A stretch of 64,000 bases of DNA from Mesorhizobium sp. NZP2298 (GCF_013170825.1 NZ_CP033365.1:1810001-1874000), one strand, 5' to 3'. Positions 45,440-54,548 are shown, counted from the first letter of the stretch. Program-made: numbers and translations. Notes: generated by a model not told the origin, from the letters alone.

Positions 45440-46134
45440 TGGATATCTCACGTCAACGAGCCACTGCGGGCGACGACACGGAGCGGGGAAGCGGCCAGGC
45501 CGCCGAGCGTGGACCCCGGGCGCGCACGAAACGGCTGATGCTGGAGACGGCGACACGGTTGATGCAGGCAGGCGTCACGCCGTCGGTGAGCGAGGTGGCG
45601 GAAGCGGCGGAGGTTTCCCGCGCCACCGCCTATCGCTATTTCCCCAGCCAGGCGGCACTGGTGCAGGCCGTCGTCGACGAGGGGCTGGGACCAATCCTGA
45701 CCTGGCAATCGACTTCCGCGGACGCCGAGCGCCGAGTCGCGGATCTGTTCGACACGGCGATGCCACGCATCGAGGCCTTCGAGGCGACGTTCAAGGCGGC
45801 GCTGAAATTGTCGCTCGATCAATGGGCGCGACGCCAGGCCGGCACGCTGGGCGGCGAGCCGGCCTTCACGCGCGGTCATCGCGTCGATTTGCTGCAGCAG
45901 GCGATCGGCCCGCTCAAGGGCCATTTGCCGCCGCGCGACTTCAAGCGCCTGGCGCAGGCGCTGTCGCTGATCTTCGGCGTCGAGGTGCTGATCGTGCTCA
46001 AGGATATCTGGGGTCTGGACAGCCGCAAGACGCGGTCCGTCGCGCAATGGGCGGCAGGCGCCCTGGTGCGCGCGGCGGTGGCGGAATCGATTGGTAAAGG
46101 AGGTGGCAACGGTTCAAGGGTGATCGTGAGATAG
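45439..46134 (+). CDS. TetR-family transcriptional regulator
   Basis: This 231-residue protein has a helix-turn-helix at about 35-75 (LETATRLMQAG, SVSEVAEAAEVSRATAYRYFPSQAALVQAVV), followed by an all-helical ligand domain. ATG 45439 is chosen; an upstream ATG at 45415 would add eight residues. It is divergent from the Tm-1-like operon and is its probable regulator. The next operon begins 360 bases downstream with its own promoter. Confidence 0.88.
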   Translation: MDISRQRATAGDDTERGSGQAAERGPRARTKRLMLETATRLMQAGVTPSVSEVAEAAEVSRATAYRYFPSQAALVQAVVDEGLGPILTWQSTSADAERRVADLFDTAMPRIEAFEATFKAALKLSLDQWARRQAGTLGGEPAFTRGHRVDLLQQAIGPLKGHLPPRDFKRLAQALSLIFGVEVLIVLKDIWGLDSRKTRSVAQWAAGALVRAAVAESIGKGGGNGSRVIVR

Positions 46135-46139
46135 AGCCT

Positions 46140-46156
46140 ATCTGGTTCGACCAGAT
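46140..46156. promoter_or_regulatory. FadR/GntR-type operator upstream of the carbohydrate importer
   Basis: ATCTGGT-TCG-ACCAGAT is a perfect palindrome with 7-base arms. It lies five bases after the TetR stop codon and 176 bases (centre to centre) before the second site at 46315-46333. Confidence 0.6.
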
Positions 46157-46300
46157 TTGCATGCCGACTATCAATATTACCCCTGACGCAGAGAGCTATG
46201 CAACGCCCCTGCGTATCACTGAGTAGGAAAATCATTGGAAAACAGGCAGATAAAGCCTGAATTCCGTCGGAATGGCTAGGCCCGTCCTCCAAGAAAGGGC

Positions 46301-46333
46301 TTGACGACGATGCAGAATTGGTAATACCAGATT
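46301..46333 (+). promoter_or_regulatory. importer promoter overlapped by operator TTGGTAATACCAGA
   Basis: TTGACG (46301-46306) and TAATAC (46322-46327, 15-base spacing) form a plausible promoter. The operator core TTGGT-AAT-ACCAGATT (46318-46333) covers the -10 box, which fits repression. The same arrangement, GGCTTGAC followed by TTGGTAATACCAGA, occurs at 62501-62534. Confidence 0.5.
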
Positions 46334-46493
46334 AGAAAAGAAAAGTGGATCAAAAGTGAGGGCTGCGATCCATTTTCCGGCAGGGCGAGGAGGCCCGAAG
46401 CCGGAAAGGTGCGATCACGGGAGGAACTACCGGAGCCGGCCCCGTTGCCGGCTCGCATGACAGGGTAGAATGCGCACAAGGGAGGAAATCATT

Positions 46494-47810
46494 ATGCGCA
46501 AGTTAGTGACCAGCATGCTTGCTGGTATCGGCTTAACGCTTGCCTGCGGAACGTCCGTCTACGCGCAGGAAAAGTCGCTCACCATCTTCTGGGCGGAATG
46601 GGATCCAGCCAATTACCTGCAGGAACTCGGCAACGAGTACGAGAAGGAAACCGGCGTCAAGATCACGGTGGAGACCACGCCGTGGGCCGACTTCCAGACG
46701 AAGGCCTTCACCGAGTTCAACGCCCATGGCGATGCCTATGACCTGGTCGTCGGCGACTCGCAGTGGCTGGGCGCCGGTTCGACCGGGGGACACTATGTCG
46801 ACCTGACGGACTTCTTCAAGAAGCACGACCTCGGCAATGTCATGGCGCCGGCGACGGTGAAATATTATGCCGAATACCCCGGCAACAGCGGCAAGTACTG
46901 GGCCATTCCGCTCGAAGGCGACGCTGTCGGCTGGTCCTACCGCAAGGACTGGTTTGAAGATCCCAAGGAGAAGGAAGCGTTCAAGGCCAAATATGGCTAC
47001 GACCTCGATGTGCCGAAGGATTTCAAGGCGCTGCGCGACATAGCCGAGTTCTTCTATCGGCCCGACCAGAAGCGCTATGGCATCGCGATCTATACCGACA
47101 ATTCCTATGATGCGATGGCAATGGGCTTCGAGAACGCGCTGTTCTCCTATGGCGGCGAGCTGGGTGACTATGCGACCTATAAGGTCGATGGCCACATCAA
47201 TTCCGACAAGGCCGTAGCCGCGCTCGACGCCTACAAGGAACTCTACAAGTTCACGCCTCCCGGCTGGGCCAAATCGTTCTTCGTCGAGGACAATCAGGCG
47301 ATCACCGAGAACCTGGCGGCGATGAGCATGAACTTCTTCGCCTTCTTCCCTTCGCTGATCAACGAGGCGTCGAACCCGAACGCCAAGAACACCGGCTTCT
47401 TCGCCAACCCGCCGGGACCGAATGGCGACCAGTTCGCCGCACTCGGCGGTCAGGGTATCTCCGTCATCTCGTACTCGAAGAAGCAGGACGAGGCGATGAA
47501 GTTCCTTGAATGGTTCATCAAGGACGAGACCCAAAAGAAGTGGGCGGCCCTTGGCGGCTATACCTGCAGCGCGGCGGTGCTCAAATCGCCGGAATTCCAG
47601 AGCGCCACGCCTTACAACAAGGCCTTCTACGAGACCATGTTCAAGGTGAAGGACTTCTGGGCCGTGCCGGAATACGCCGAACTGCTGCAGCAGCTGAACC
47701 AGCGCATCTATCCCTACATGATCGGTGGCGACGGCACCGCCAAGGAAACGCTGGACGCGCTGGCCGCCGACTGGAACGCGACGTTCAAGAAGTACGGCCG
47801 CGTTCAGTAA
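46494..47810 (+). CDS. carbohydrate ABC transporter substrate-binding protein (family 1)
   Basis: This 438-residue periplasmic protein has a Sec signal (MRKLVTSMLAGIGLTLACG, cleavage after VYAQ) and the MalE/UgpB-type fold. Visible landmarks are LQELGNEYEKETGVKITVET, VVGDSQWLG, IPLEGDAVGWSYRKDWF and LGGQGISVISYSKKQDEAMKFLEW. ATG 46494 has GGGAGG 8 bases upstream. It is first gene of a six-gene importer operon. The exact sugar is unknown. Confidence 0.93.
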   Translation: MRKLVTSMLAGIGLTLACGTSVYAQEKSLTIFWAEWDPANYLQELGNEYEKETGVKITVETTPWADFQTKAFTEFNAHGDAYDLVVGDSQWLGAGSTGGHYVDLTDFFKKHDLGNVMAPATVKYYAEYPGNSGKYWAIPLEGDAVGWSYRKDWFEDPKEKEAFKAKYGYDLDVPKDFKALRDIAEFFYRPDQKRYGIAIYTDNSYDAMAMGFENALFSYGGELGDYATYKVDGHINSDKAVAALDAYKELYKFTPPGWAKSFFVEDNQAITENLAAMSMNFFAFFPSLINEASNPNAKNTGFFANPPGPNGDQFAALGGQGISVISYSKKQDEAMKFLEWFIKDETQKKWAALGGYTCSAAVLKSPEFQSATPYNKAFYETMFKVKDFWAVPEYAELLQQLNQRIYPYMIGGDGTAKETLDALAADWNATFKKYGRVQ

Positions 47811-47822
47811 CAATCATGCCTC

Positions 47823-47860
47823 ACGGAGGGGGCGTTGGTGCCTCCTCCGTTTCTTTTTCT
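47823..47860 (+). terminator. intra-operon terminator/attenuator after the binding-protein gene
   Basis: An 11-bp stem with one mismatch (47823-47833 with 47840-47850) and a 6-base loop is followed by TTCTTTTTCT. It starts 12 bases after the stop codon. It is the best-formed of four hairpins that follow binding-protein genes in this window and probably lowers expression of the membrane components. Confidence 0.75.
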
Positions 47861-47878
47861 GCAAATGGGAGAGGGGTC

Positions 47879-48784
47879 TTGGCGACCACGATGATCACAA
47901 CGCTGGACAGGTCCTCGCGGGCGGCCACGCGCGGCCTGAGCGATATTTCGATCCGCAACCTCTTCATTGTTCCGACGGTCCTGTTCCTGATCGTCTTCAA
48001 CATCTTTCCGCTGATCTATTCGCTTGGCTATTCCTTTACCGACTTCCGCGCCTCGACCAACGCGCCGGCGAATTTCGTAGGGCTGCAGAACTATCGCGAC
48101 CTGCTCAACGATCCCTATGTCTGGTCCAACTTCGCCATCACGGCGAAATACGTCATCATCTCGGTCGCCGGTCAGTTGCTCGTCGGCTTCGGCGTGGCGA
48201 TGCTGCTCAACCGCGATATCCCGCTCAAGGGCCTTATCACCACGCTCCTGCTGCTGCCGATGATGCTGTCGATGGCTGTTGTCGGCTTGTTCTGGAAGCT
48301 TCTCTACGACCCGTCATGGGGCGTCATCAACTATGCGCTCGGGCTCGGCAATTTCGAGTGGCTGGCCGATCCCAAGATGGCGCTCTACGCCGTCGCGCTG
48401 ACCGACATCTGGATGTGGTCGCCCTTCGTCATGCTGTTGTCGCTGGCAGGTCTCTCGGCGGTGCCGAAGCATCTCTACGAGGCCGCCGCGATCGACCGCG
48501 CCGGGCCGTTCTACACGTTCTTCCGCATCACGCTGCCGCTGGTGGCGCCGATCCTGATGATCGCGGTCATTTTCCGCACCATGGAAGCGTTCAAGACTTT
48601 CGACCTCGCCTACATCCTGACCAGCCAGCCGACGGCCGAACTGATCTCGATCCGGCTCTACAAGATGGCGTTCCAGGAATGGCAGACCGGGCGCTCCTGC
48701 GCGATGGCCTACATCGTGCTGATCATGGTGCTGGCCATCACCAACATCTACGTCAAATACCTCAACAAGGTGAAGGAGCGCTGA
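47879..48784 (+). CDS. carbohydrate ABC transporter permease (MalF/UgpA-like)
   Basis: This 301-residue permease has six membrane helices beginning at IRNLFIVPTVLFLIVFNIFPLIYS and the EAA motif EAAAIDRAGPFYTFFRITLPLVAP. TTG 47879 (GGGAG 5 bases upstream) gives MATTMITT; ATG 47891 is an alternative. A longer open frame upstream lies inside the binding-protein gene and is not real. Confidence 0.9.
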   Translation: MATTMITTLDRSSRAATRGLSDISIRNLFIVPTVLFLIVFNIFPLIYSLGYSFTDFRASTNAPANFVGLQNYRDLLNDPYVWSNFAITAKYVIISVAGQLLVGFGVAMLLNRDIPLKGLITTLLLLPMMLSMAVVGLFWKLLYDPSWGVINYALGLGNFEWLADPKMALYAVALTDIWMWSPFVMLLSLAGLSAVPKHLYEAAAIDRAGPFYTFFRITLPLVAPILMIAVIFRTMEAFKTFDLAYILTSQPTAELISIRLYKMAFQEWQTGRSCAMAYIVLIMVLAITNIYVKYLNKVKER

Positions 48785-48785
48785 G

Positions 48786-49745
48786 ATGGCCGCCGTCCGC
48801 ACTTCTTCCGAGATCGGCTTCAACCGCGTCGCCATCGTTGCCGTGCTGGTGGTGACGATCATCTTCCTCGCCCCAATCTACTGGATCGCCTCGACGGCAT
48901 TCAAGCCGCGCAACCTGGCCACGACCATCCCGCCGACGGTCGTCTTCCAGCCGGAAATTTCGCCTTTCGTGAAGCTGTTCACCAAGCGCTCGCAATTGCG
49001 CAGCCCACCGACACCCGAAGAATATGCGGCGGCGCCATGGTGGGAGCGGGTCGTTTTCGATGGCGGCGAGAAGATCGTGCGCGACGGCAAAGGCCAGGTG
49101 CAGTGGTCGGGTTATCCGAGCCGTTTCCTGAATTCGCTGATCATCGCCATCACCTCGACAGTGCTGGCGGTCGGCATGGGCACATTCACCGCCTACGGCT
49201 TCTCGCGCTTCAAGGTGAAGGGGGAGGCGGATCTCCTCTTCTTCATCCTGTCGACACGCATGCTGCCGCCGGTGGTGGTGGCGATCCCGATGTTCCTCAT
49301 GTACCGCGCGGTCGGCCTCAACGACACCCATATCGGCCTGATCATCCTCTACACCGCCTTCAACCTGTCCTTCTCGGTCTGGCTGATGAAGGGTTTCATG
49401 GACGAGATCCCGAAAGAATATGAGGAAGCGGCCCTCGTCGACGGTTACACGCGCATGGAGGCCTTCTTCAAGATCGTGCTGCCGGAGGCCGCCACCGGCA
49501 TCGCCGCGACCGCGGTGTTCTGCTTCATCACGGCATGGAACGAGTATGCCTTCGCGCTGATCATGACCAATCGCCGCGCGCAGACAGCGCCGCCCTTCAT
49601 CCCCAGCCAGGTCGGCTCCGGCCTGCCCGACTGGACGGTGATCGCCGCCGGGACCTTCCTGTTCCTGCTGCCGGTCGCCATCTTCACCTTCCTGCTCCGC
49701 AATCATCTGTTGCGCGGCATGTCCTTCGGAGCGATCCGCAAATGA
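48786..49745 (+). CDS. carbohydrate ABC transporter permease (MalG/UgpE-like)
   Basis: This 319-residue permease has six helices and the EAA motif EEAALVDGYTRMEAFFKIVLPEAATG. Between helix 1 and 2 is an unusually long polar insert (about residues 45-105). That is longer than in standard MalG and resembles a subgroup of rhizobial sugar permeases. It starts one base after the previous stop. Confidence 0.9.
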   Translation: MAAVRTSSEIGFNRVAIVAVLVVTIIFLAPIYWIASTAFKPRNLATTIPPTVVFQPEISPFVKLFTKRSQLRSPPTPEEYAAAPWWERVVFDGGEKIVRDGKGQVQWSGYPSRFLNSLIIAITSTVLAVGMGTFTAYGFSRFKVKGEADLLFFILSTRMLPPVVVAIPMFLMYRAVGLNDTHIGLIILYTAFNLSFSVWLMKGFMDEIPKEYEEAALVDGYTRMEAFFKIVLPEAATGIAATAVFCFITAWNEYAFALIMTNRRAQTAPPFIPSQVGSGLPDWTVIAAGTFLFLLPVAIFTFLLRNHLLRGMSFGAIRK

Positions 49746-49966
49746 GCTTTCGCGCCATCAATCAGAAATACCTGGAGCCTGGTTCGCAGGTGCTCATGGT
49801 GCTTGGCATCGTGGCGCTCTGCCAGCCCTGGAACATGCTGCTACACACATACGGCCTGACCATCATCCTGATCGGGCTGATCGGCTTCAACATCACCTCG
49901 AAGATCGCGCCTGAGGAGGAGGCCGGCACCGGCCACGCCGCGCGAAATCCGGGAGCAGAGCATTGA
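49742..49966 (+). CDS. 74-residue membrane protein inside the importer operon
   Basis: This small protein has two hydrophobic segments (about 16-31 and 36-51: LMVLGIVALCQPW and YGLTIILIGLIGFNI) and a charged C-terminal tail (SKIAPEEEAGTGHAARNPGAEH). Its ATG overlaps the permease stop (ATGA) and its stop overlaps the ATPase start (TTGA), so it is tightly coupled on both sides. Function is unknown; it could be an accessory subunit of the transporter. Confidence 0.8.
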   Translation: MSFRAINQKYLEPGSQVLMVLGIVALCQPWNMLLHTYGLTIILIGLIGFNITSKIAPEEEAGTGHAARNPGAEH

Positions 49967-51066
49967 CCCAGATCGAGCTTCGCGGCGTCCAGAAATTCTT
50001 CGGCGCCGTACAGGTCATCAAGGACCTCAACCTCAAGATTGCCGACAATGAGTTCATCGTGCTGCTCGGCCAATCGGGCTGCGGCAAGACGACGACGCTG
50101 CGCGCGATCGCCGGGCTGGAGACGATCGATGAGGGCGACATCCTCATCGACGGTAAGCCGGTCCAGCATCTGAAGGCCGCCGACCGCGACATCGCCATGG
50201 TGTTCCAGTCATTCTCGCTCTATCCGCATATGAGCGTCTACGAGAACATCGCCTTCCCCTTGCGCGCCACGCGCAAGAGCAAGGCCGAGATCGACAGCGA
50301 GGTGCGCTCGGTCGCCAAGACGCTGCAGATATCGGATTTGCTTGGCAAGAAGCCATCGGCGCTGTCGGGCGGCGACATGCAGCGCGTCGCCATCGGCCGG
50401 GCGCTGGTGCGACGGCCCAAGGCGATGCTGATGGACGAGCCGATCGGTGCGCTCGATGCCAAGCTGCGCGAGGAGATGCGGGCCGAGATCAAGCGGCTGC
50501 ACATCAAGCAGGGCTCGACCACGATCTATGTCACGCACGACCAGATCGAGGCGATGAGCCTCGCCGACCGCATCGTCATCATGCATGAAGGCGTGCTGCA
50601 GCAGGTGGGTACGCCCGACGAGGTCTATTCGCGCCCGGCCAATCTGTTCGTGGCGCAATTCGTTGGCAGCCCGGTGATGAATGTCGCCGACGCGGCGGTG
50701 GCCGAAAAAGCCGCGTCCGCATCGGTGACGGTCGGTGACGCGGCCACCGGCTTCGAGTTTCCGCGCGCGCTGCTGTCGAAGCTCAACGGCCATGCCGGCG
50801 GCCAGCTGGCGCTCGGCATCCGTCCGGAAGGCGTGCTCATTCGCCGTGACGCGGCCGACGGCTTCATGGCCGTCGAGACACAGATCGTCGAACCGCTCGG
50901 GTCCTTCGATATCGTCGACCTGAAGGTCGGCTCCGAGATGCTGCGCGCTCGCACCAAGAGCGGCTTCATCTCGGGGCCCGGCGAGAAGGTCTTTGCGCGG
51001 ATCGATCCGACGCAGGCGCATTTCTTCGACAAGGCAAGCGGCAAGTCGCTGGAAGTGAGATTGTGA
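49963..51066 (+). CDS. carbohydrate ABC ATPase 1 (MalK/UgpC-like)
   Basis: This 367-residue ATPase has Walker A GQSGCGKTT, signature LSGGDMQRV, Walker B MLMDEPIGALD and a C-terminal regulatory TOBE-type domain (LGIRPEGVLI). It starts with TTG overlapping the small membrane protein's stop, with GGGAG upstream. Together with the next gene it would give a heterodimeric ATPase pair. Confidence 0.92.
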   Translation: MTQIELRGVQKFFGAVQVIKDLNLKIADNEFIVLLGQSGCGKTTTLRAIAGLETIDEGDILIDGKPVQHLKAADRDIAMVFQSFSLYPHMSVYENIAFPLRATRKSKAEIDSEVRSVAKTLQISDLLGKKPSALSGGDMQRVAIGRALVRRPKAMLMDEPIGALDAKLREEMRAEIKRLHIKQGSTTIYVTHDQIEAMSLADRIVIMHEGVLQQVGTPDEVYSRPANLFVAQFVGSPVMNVADAAVAEKAASASVTVGDAATGFEFPRALLSKLNGHAGGQLALGIRPEGVLIRRDAADGFMAVETQIVEPLGSFDIVDLKVGSEMLRARTKSGFISGPGEKVFARIDPTQAHFFDKASGKSLEVRL

Positions 51067-52151
51067 TGGCCCATATCCAGCTCAAGAATATTTCCAAGAG
51101 TTTCGGCAATCACACCGCCCTGACCGGGCTCGACCTCGACATCGCCGATGGCGAGTTCTTCGTGCTGCTCGGCGAGACGGGCGCCGGCAAGACGACGACG
51201 CTGCGGCTGATCGCAGGCCTCGAGAAACCGAGCGAGGGACAGGTCCTCATCGACGGCGTCGATGTCGCCGAGTGGGGCGCGGCCGAACGCGACGTGGCGC
51301 TGGTGCTGCAGCAATATTCGCTCTATCCGCGCTACACGGTGCGGGAGAACCTCGAATTTCCGCTGAAGCCGAAGATCCGCCGGCTGCCCGATGCCGAGAT
51401 CAAGGACCGCGTCGACCGCGCTGCTCGCACACTGCGCATCGAACACCTGCTCGACCGCAAGACCGACCGCCTGTCCGGCGGCGAGATGCAGCGCGTCTCG
51501 ATCGGCCGCGCCATCGTGCGCAAGCCGCGCGTGTTCCTGATGGACGAGCCGCTGTCGGCGCTCGATGCCAAATTGCGCGAGGCGCTGCGCACGGAATTGA
51601 AGAACCTGCAGATACAGCTGGGCGCCACATTCCTGTTCGTCACCCACGACCAGATCGAGGCGATGTCGATGGGTGACAAGGTCGGCGTGCTCAACCATGG
51701 CCGCATCGTGCAGACCGGCACGCCGCACGAGATCTACAACAATCCACGCGACACCTATGTGGCGAGTTTTGTCGGCTCGCCGCCGATGAACCTCATCGAC
51801 GGCAGGCTGGTCAACAACCGCGCGGTGATGGCGCCGATGAATTTCGAGCTGCCGCTTTCAGCGGGGGCCAAGACGGGTGCGGCGACCGAAGGTCGCCCGC
51901 TCGTCTTCGGCATCCGTCCCGAAGATGTCTATCTGGAAAGCGGCGCTCCGGTCGAGGCGCGTGTCCATGACGTGGAAAATCATGGCGTCGAGAAGATCCT
52001 GACGCTGCGTGTCGGCGACACAACACTGCGCGCCACGGTGCCGGCCAGGACCGATGTCGCGATCGAACAGCCGGTGCGTTTTGCCTGGAACCCGGACAAG
52101 GTGGTGCTGTTCGACAAGGGCAGCGGTGTCAGCTTGCGCCACGCCGGGTGA
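51066..52151 (+). CDS. carbohydrate ABC ATPase 2 (MalK/UgpC-like)
   Basis: This 361-residue paralogue of the preceding ATPase has Walker A GETGAGKTT, signature LSGGEMQRV, Walker B FLMDEPLSALD and the C-terminal motif FGIRPEDVYLE. ATG 51066 overlaps the previous stop (TGATG); GTG 51063 is possible. Two different MalK-type ATPases in one operon is common in rhizobial polyol/sugar importers. Confidence 0.92.
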   Translation: MAHIQLKNISKSFGNHTALTGLDLDIADGEFFVLLGETGAGKTTTLRLIAGLEKPSEGQVLIDGVDVAEWGAAERDVALVLQQYSLYPRYTVRENLEFPLKPKIRRLPDAEIKDRVDRAARTLRIEHLLDRKTDRLSGGEMQRVSIGRAIVRKPRVFLMDEPLSALDAKLREALRTELKNLQIQLGATFLFVTHDQIEAMSMGDKVGVLNHGRIVQTGTPHEIYNNPRDTYVASFVGSPPMNLIDGRLVNNRAVMAPMNFELPLSAGAKTGAATEGRPLVFGIRPEDVYLESGAPVEARVHDVENHGVEKILTLRVGDTTLRATVPARTDVAIEQPVRFAWNPDKVVLFDKGSGVSLRHAG

Positions 52152-52199
52152 AGCGCTGTTTCGGTTCAGCCGGGTAGCCGTGCAACGAAGGATACCGGC

Positions 52200-53186
52200 T
52201 CAACTGGCCTGGCGGATTTCGGCCTGTTCCTCGGCGCGCAGATGGCTGGGCGCCGCGCCGATGACGCGCTTGAAGGCACGGCTGAAGGCGGCGTCCGATT
52301 CATAGCCAAGGCGGGCCGCAACGACTGATATTTTCATCCGGTCGCGGACCAGCCACTGACGCGCCTGATGCATCCTGACCTGGGTGACATATCTTGCCGG
52401 CGTTTCGCCGACGATGGTGGCGAAACGTTCGGCAAAGCCCGAGCGCGAGGCGCCCATCATCCGGGCCAGCGACTCGACCGTCCAGTCATGGTCAGGTTCG
52501 AGATGGATGGCCGCCAGCACGCGACCAATGTCACGGTCCCTGACCGCGGCGATCCAGCCGGAGGAGTCGCCGCAACCACGTTCGACCCAGGAGCGGATGA
52601 CCGTGGCGGCAAGCACATCGGCCAGCCGTGCCAGGATGCCGCCGGAGCCGACACGCTCCATCGTTACTTCGCGCGCCATGGACTCCAGCAGGTGTGGAAT
52701 GCCGGGCTCGTAGGCTTCCAGCTCGTGCGTGCGCATCACGTCCGGCATCATGCCGAGCAGGGGGTGCAGGCCGTCGATGTTGAAATACATCGCGGCGCAG
52801 AAAAGCAGTGTTCCAGGCTGGCAATTCTTGTCGCACATCTCCGCGTTTGACGTGCAATAGACGTCCTTGCAGACTTCCTCGAGCTTGTAGCCATGGATAG
52901 GCCAGGCCTGTGCCCCGGGTTCGCTGGCCAGCACATGCGCCTCGCCTCGTGGAAGCAGCACCGCGTCGCCCGCATTGAGCTGCACCCATTCGCCGGATGG
53001 CTGCTTGAGCCAACAGCCCTTGCGGCCGATGAAATGAAACCGCGCTCCGGGCTGAGCCGGGAACTGGATACCCCAAGGCTCCTTCATTTCGCAGCGGCCA
53101 TACTCGACACCGTCGAGACGCAGGCCGCGCAATATGTCTGTCAACGGGTCGCCGGTGATCGGAATTTTGGACGAACGGTCAAGCAT
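52200..53186 (-). CDS. AraC-family regulator with cupin sensor domain
   Basis: This 328-residue protein has an N-terminal cupin_6-type domain (about 20-200, including GRKGCWLKQPSGEWVQLNAGDAVLLPRG and a Cys-rich loop CTSNAEMCDKNC). The C-terminal AraC double helix-turn-helix (about 225-320) includes LARMMGASRSGFAERFATIVGETPARYVTQVRMHQARQWL and ISVVAARLGYESDAAFSRAFKRVIG. It is divergent from an MFS exporter, whose promoter carries two direct repeats likely bound by this protein. Confidence 0.9.
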   Translation of the reverse strand: MLDRSSKIPITGDPLTDILRGLRLDGVEYGRCEMKEPWGIQFPAQPGARFHFIGRKGCWLKQPSGEWVQLNAGDAVLLPRGEAHVLASEPGAQAWPIHGYKLEEVCKDVYCTSNAEMCDKNCQPGTLLFCAAMYFNIDGLHPLLGMMPDVMRTHELEAYEPGIPHLLESMAREVTMERVGSGGILARLADVLAATVIRSWVERGCGDSSGWIAAVRDRDIGRVLAAIHLEPDHDWTVESLARMMGASRSGFAERFATIVGETPARYVTQVRMHQARQWLVRDRMKISVVAARLGYESDAAFSRAFKRVIGAAPSHLRAEEQAEIRQAS

Positions 53187-53228
53187 AATGGGGTTTCTAG
53201 CATGGAAACTCCAGCCCGTCACTCCCTA

Positions 53229-53258
53229 TGTTGCACCGCAGCCAAATGTTGTGCCGCA
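53229..53258. promoter_or_regulatory. direct repeats, probable AraC binding sites
   Basis: TGTTGCACCGCA (53229-53240) and TGTTGTGCCGCA (53247-53258) differ at two bases and are spaced 18 bases start to start. That is close to two helical turns, typical of AraC-type activator sites. They lie directly before the MFS gene at 53277. Confidence 0.55.
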
Positions 53259-53276
53259 ACAAATCGGAGACTGACC

Positions 53277-54491
53277 ATGGCCGAACCCGCGACAGGCGTC
53301 ATCGACGCCGCACTTCTGAACCCCACAGAATCCGATGAACGAGCCGAGCCGGCATGGGGTGCCGTGGTTTCGCTGGCGCTTGGCGTTTTCGGTCTCGTCA
53401 CCGCCGAATTCCTGCCCGCCAGCCTGCTGACGCCGATGGCGCGCGATCTCGGTGTCAGCGAAGGCGTGGCCGGGCAAGCGGTGACGGCAACAGCCATAGT
53501 CGGCGCCATCGCCGCGCCCACCATGGCCATCATCACAAGGCGCATGGACCGCAGGCTTGTGATGTGGATGCTGACGGCATTCCTCATCCTGTCCAACCTC
53601 CTGGCCACCTTTGCCTCATCGCTGCCGATGCTTCTGCTTGCCCGCGTCGTGCTCGGCGTTGCGCTCGGCGGCTTCTGGGCGATGTCGGCGGCCATGGCGT
53701 TGCGGCTGGTGCCGATGCGGCTGATGCCGCGCGCCATGTCGATCATCCTGACCGGCGTCTCGCTGGCCACCGTCACCGCCGCTCCGGTCGGCGCTTATGT
53801 CGGCGACATCTGGGGATGGCGCACGGCGTTCATGATTGCGACCATCGTCGGCGCCTTGGCGCTGCTGGTGCAATTGGCCACCATTCCGAAGCTGCCACCG
53901 GTGGGTGTCGCGAGCTTCCGCACCTTGCTCGATGTGCTGGAGCGGCCGTCGATCCGGGTGGCCCTGCTGGTCGTGCTGCTGGTCGCGTCCGGACATTTTG
54001 CCGGCTTCACCTATGTGCGCCCCTTCCTCGAAAAGGTGCCGGTGCTCGACATCGAGACGATCTCGCTGGTGCTGCTGGCCTATGGCGTCGGCGGTTTCTT
54101 CGGCAATATCGCCGGCGGCATCCTGGCGGAGCGTAACCTCAAGGCGGCCGTTGCCCTGGCGCCCTTGCTGATTGCCCTGGCCGCCGCCTCGATGCTGGTC
54201 TTTGGTGCCTCGCCGACAATTGCCGCCACCGCCGTCGCCGCCTGGGGTTTTGCCTTCGGCGCGGTGCCGGTCGGGCTGCAGAGCTGGCTGGTGCGGGCAG
54301 CGCCGGACCAAGCCGAAAGTGCCGGCGGCTTGATGGTGGCGACCTTCCAGGTGGCGATCGCGCTGGGTGCTGTCTTCGGCGGCTTGCTGGTCGATCATAC
54401 CGGCGTGGCCAGCGCCTTCGCTTATTGCGGCATCGCAACGCTGATGGCGGCGATCGTCGTGTTCCTGCGAGGCCCGAAGCAGGCCGAATAG
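53277..54491 (+). CDS. MFS transporter, DHA1-type drug/metabolite exporter
   Basis: This 404-residue 12-helix major facilitator resembles the arabinose-efflux/NepI/YdhP branch: LALGVFGLVTAEFLPASLLTPMARDLGVSEG in helix 1 and loop, the motif A-like RRMDRRLVM, and LVLLAYGVGGFFGNIAGG in helix 8. ATG 53277 (GGAGA upstream) gives the normal length; the longer upstream frame runs antisense through the AraC gene. It probably exports a compound sensed by the adjacent AraC regulator. Confidence 0.88.
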   Translation: MAEPATGVIDAALLNPTESDERAEPAWGAVVSLALGVFGLVTAEFLPASLLTPMARDLGVSEGVAGQAVTATAIVGAIAAPTMAIITRRMDRRLVMWMLTAFLILSNLLATFASSLPMLLLARVVLGVALGGFWAMSAAMALRLVPMRLMPRAMSIILTGVSLATVTAAPVGAYVGDIWGWRTAFMIATIVGALALLVQLATIPKLPPVGVASFRTLLDVLERPSIRVALLVVLLVASGHFAGFTYVRPFLEKVPVLDIETISLVLLAYGVGGFFGNIAGGILAERNLKAAVALAPLLIALAAASMLVFGASPTIAATAVAAWGFAFGAVPVGLQSWLVRAAPDQAESAGGLMVATFQVAIALGAVFGGLLVDHTGVASAFAYCGIATLMAAIVVFLRGPKQAE

Positions 54492-54511
54492 TCTCCCATC
54501 CCTGACCTGCC

Positions 54512-54548
54512 CAGCGGCCCGAGAACCATCATGGTTCTCGGGCCGCTG
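54512..54548. terminator. bidirectional stem-loop between convergent genes
   Basis: A perfect 18-bp inverted repeat (54512-54529 with 54531-54548) has a single-base loop. It lies between the MFS gene (plus) and the convergent TetR gene (minus) and includes the last codons of the latter. It could end both transcripts, although T tracts are weak. Confidence 0.65.
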
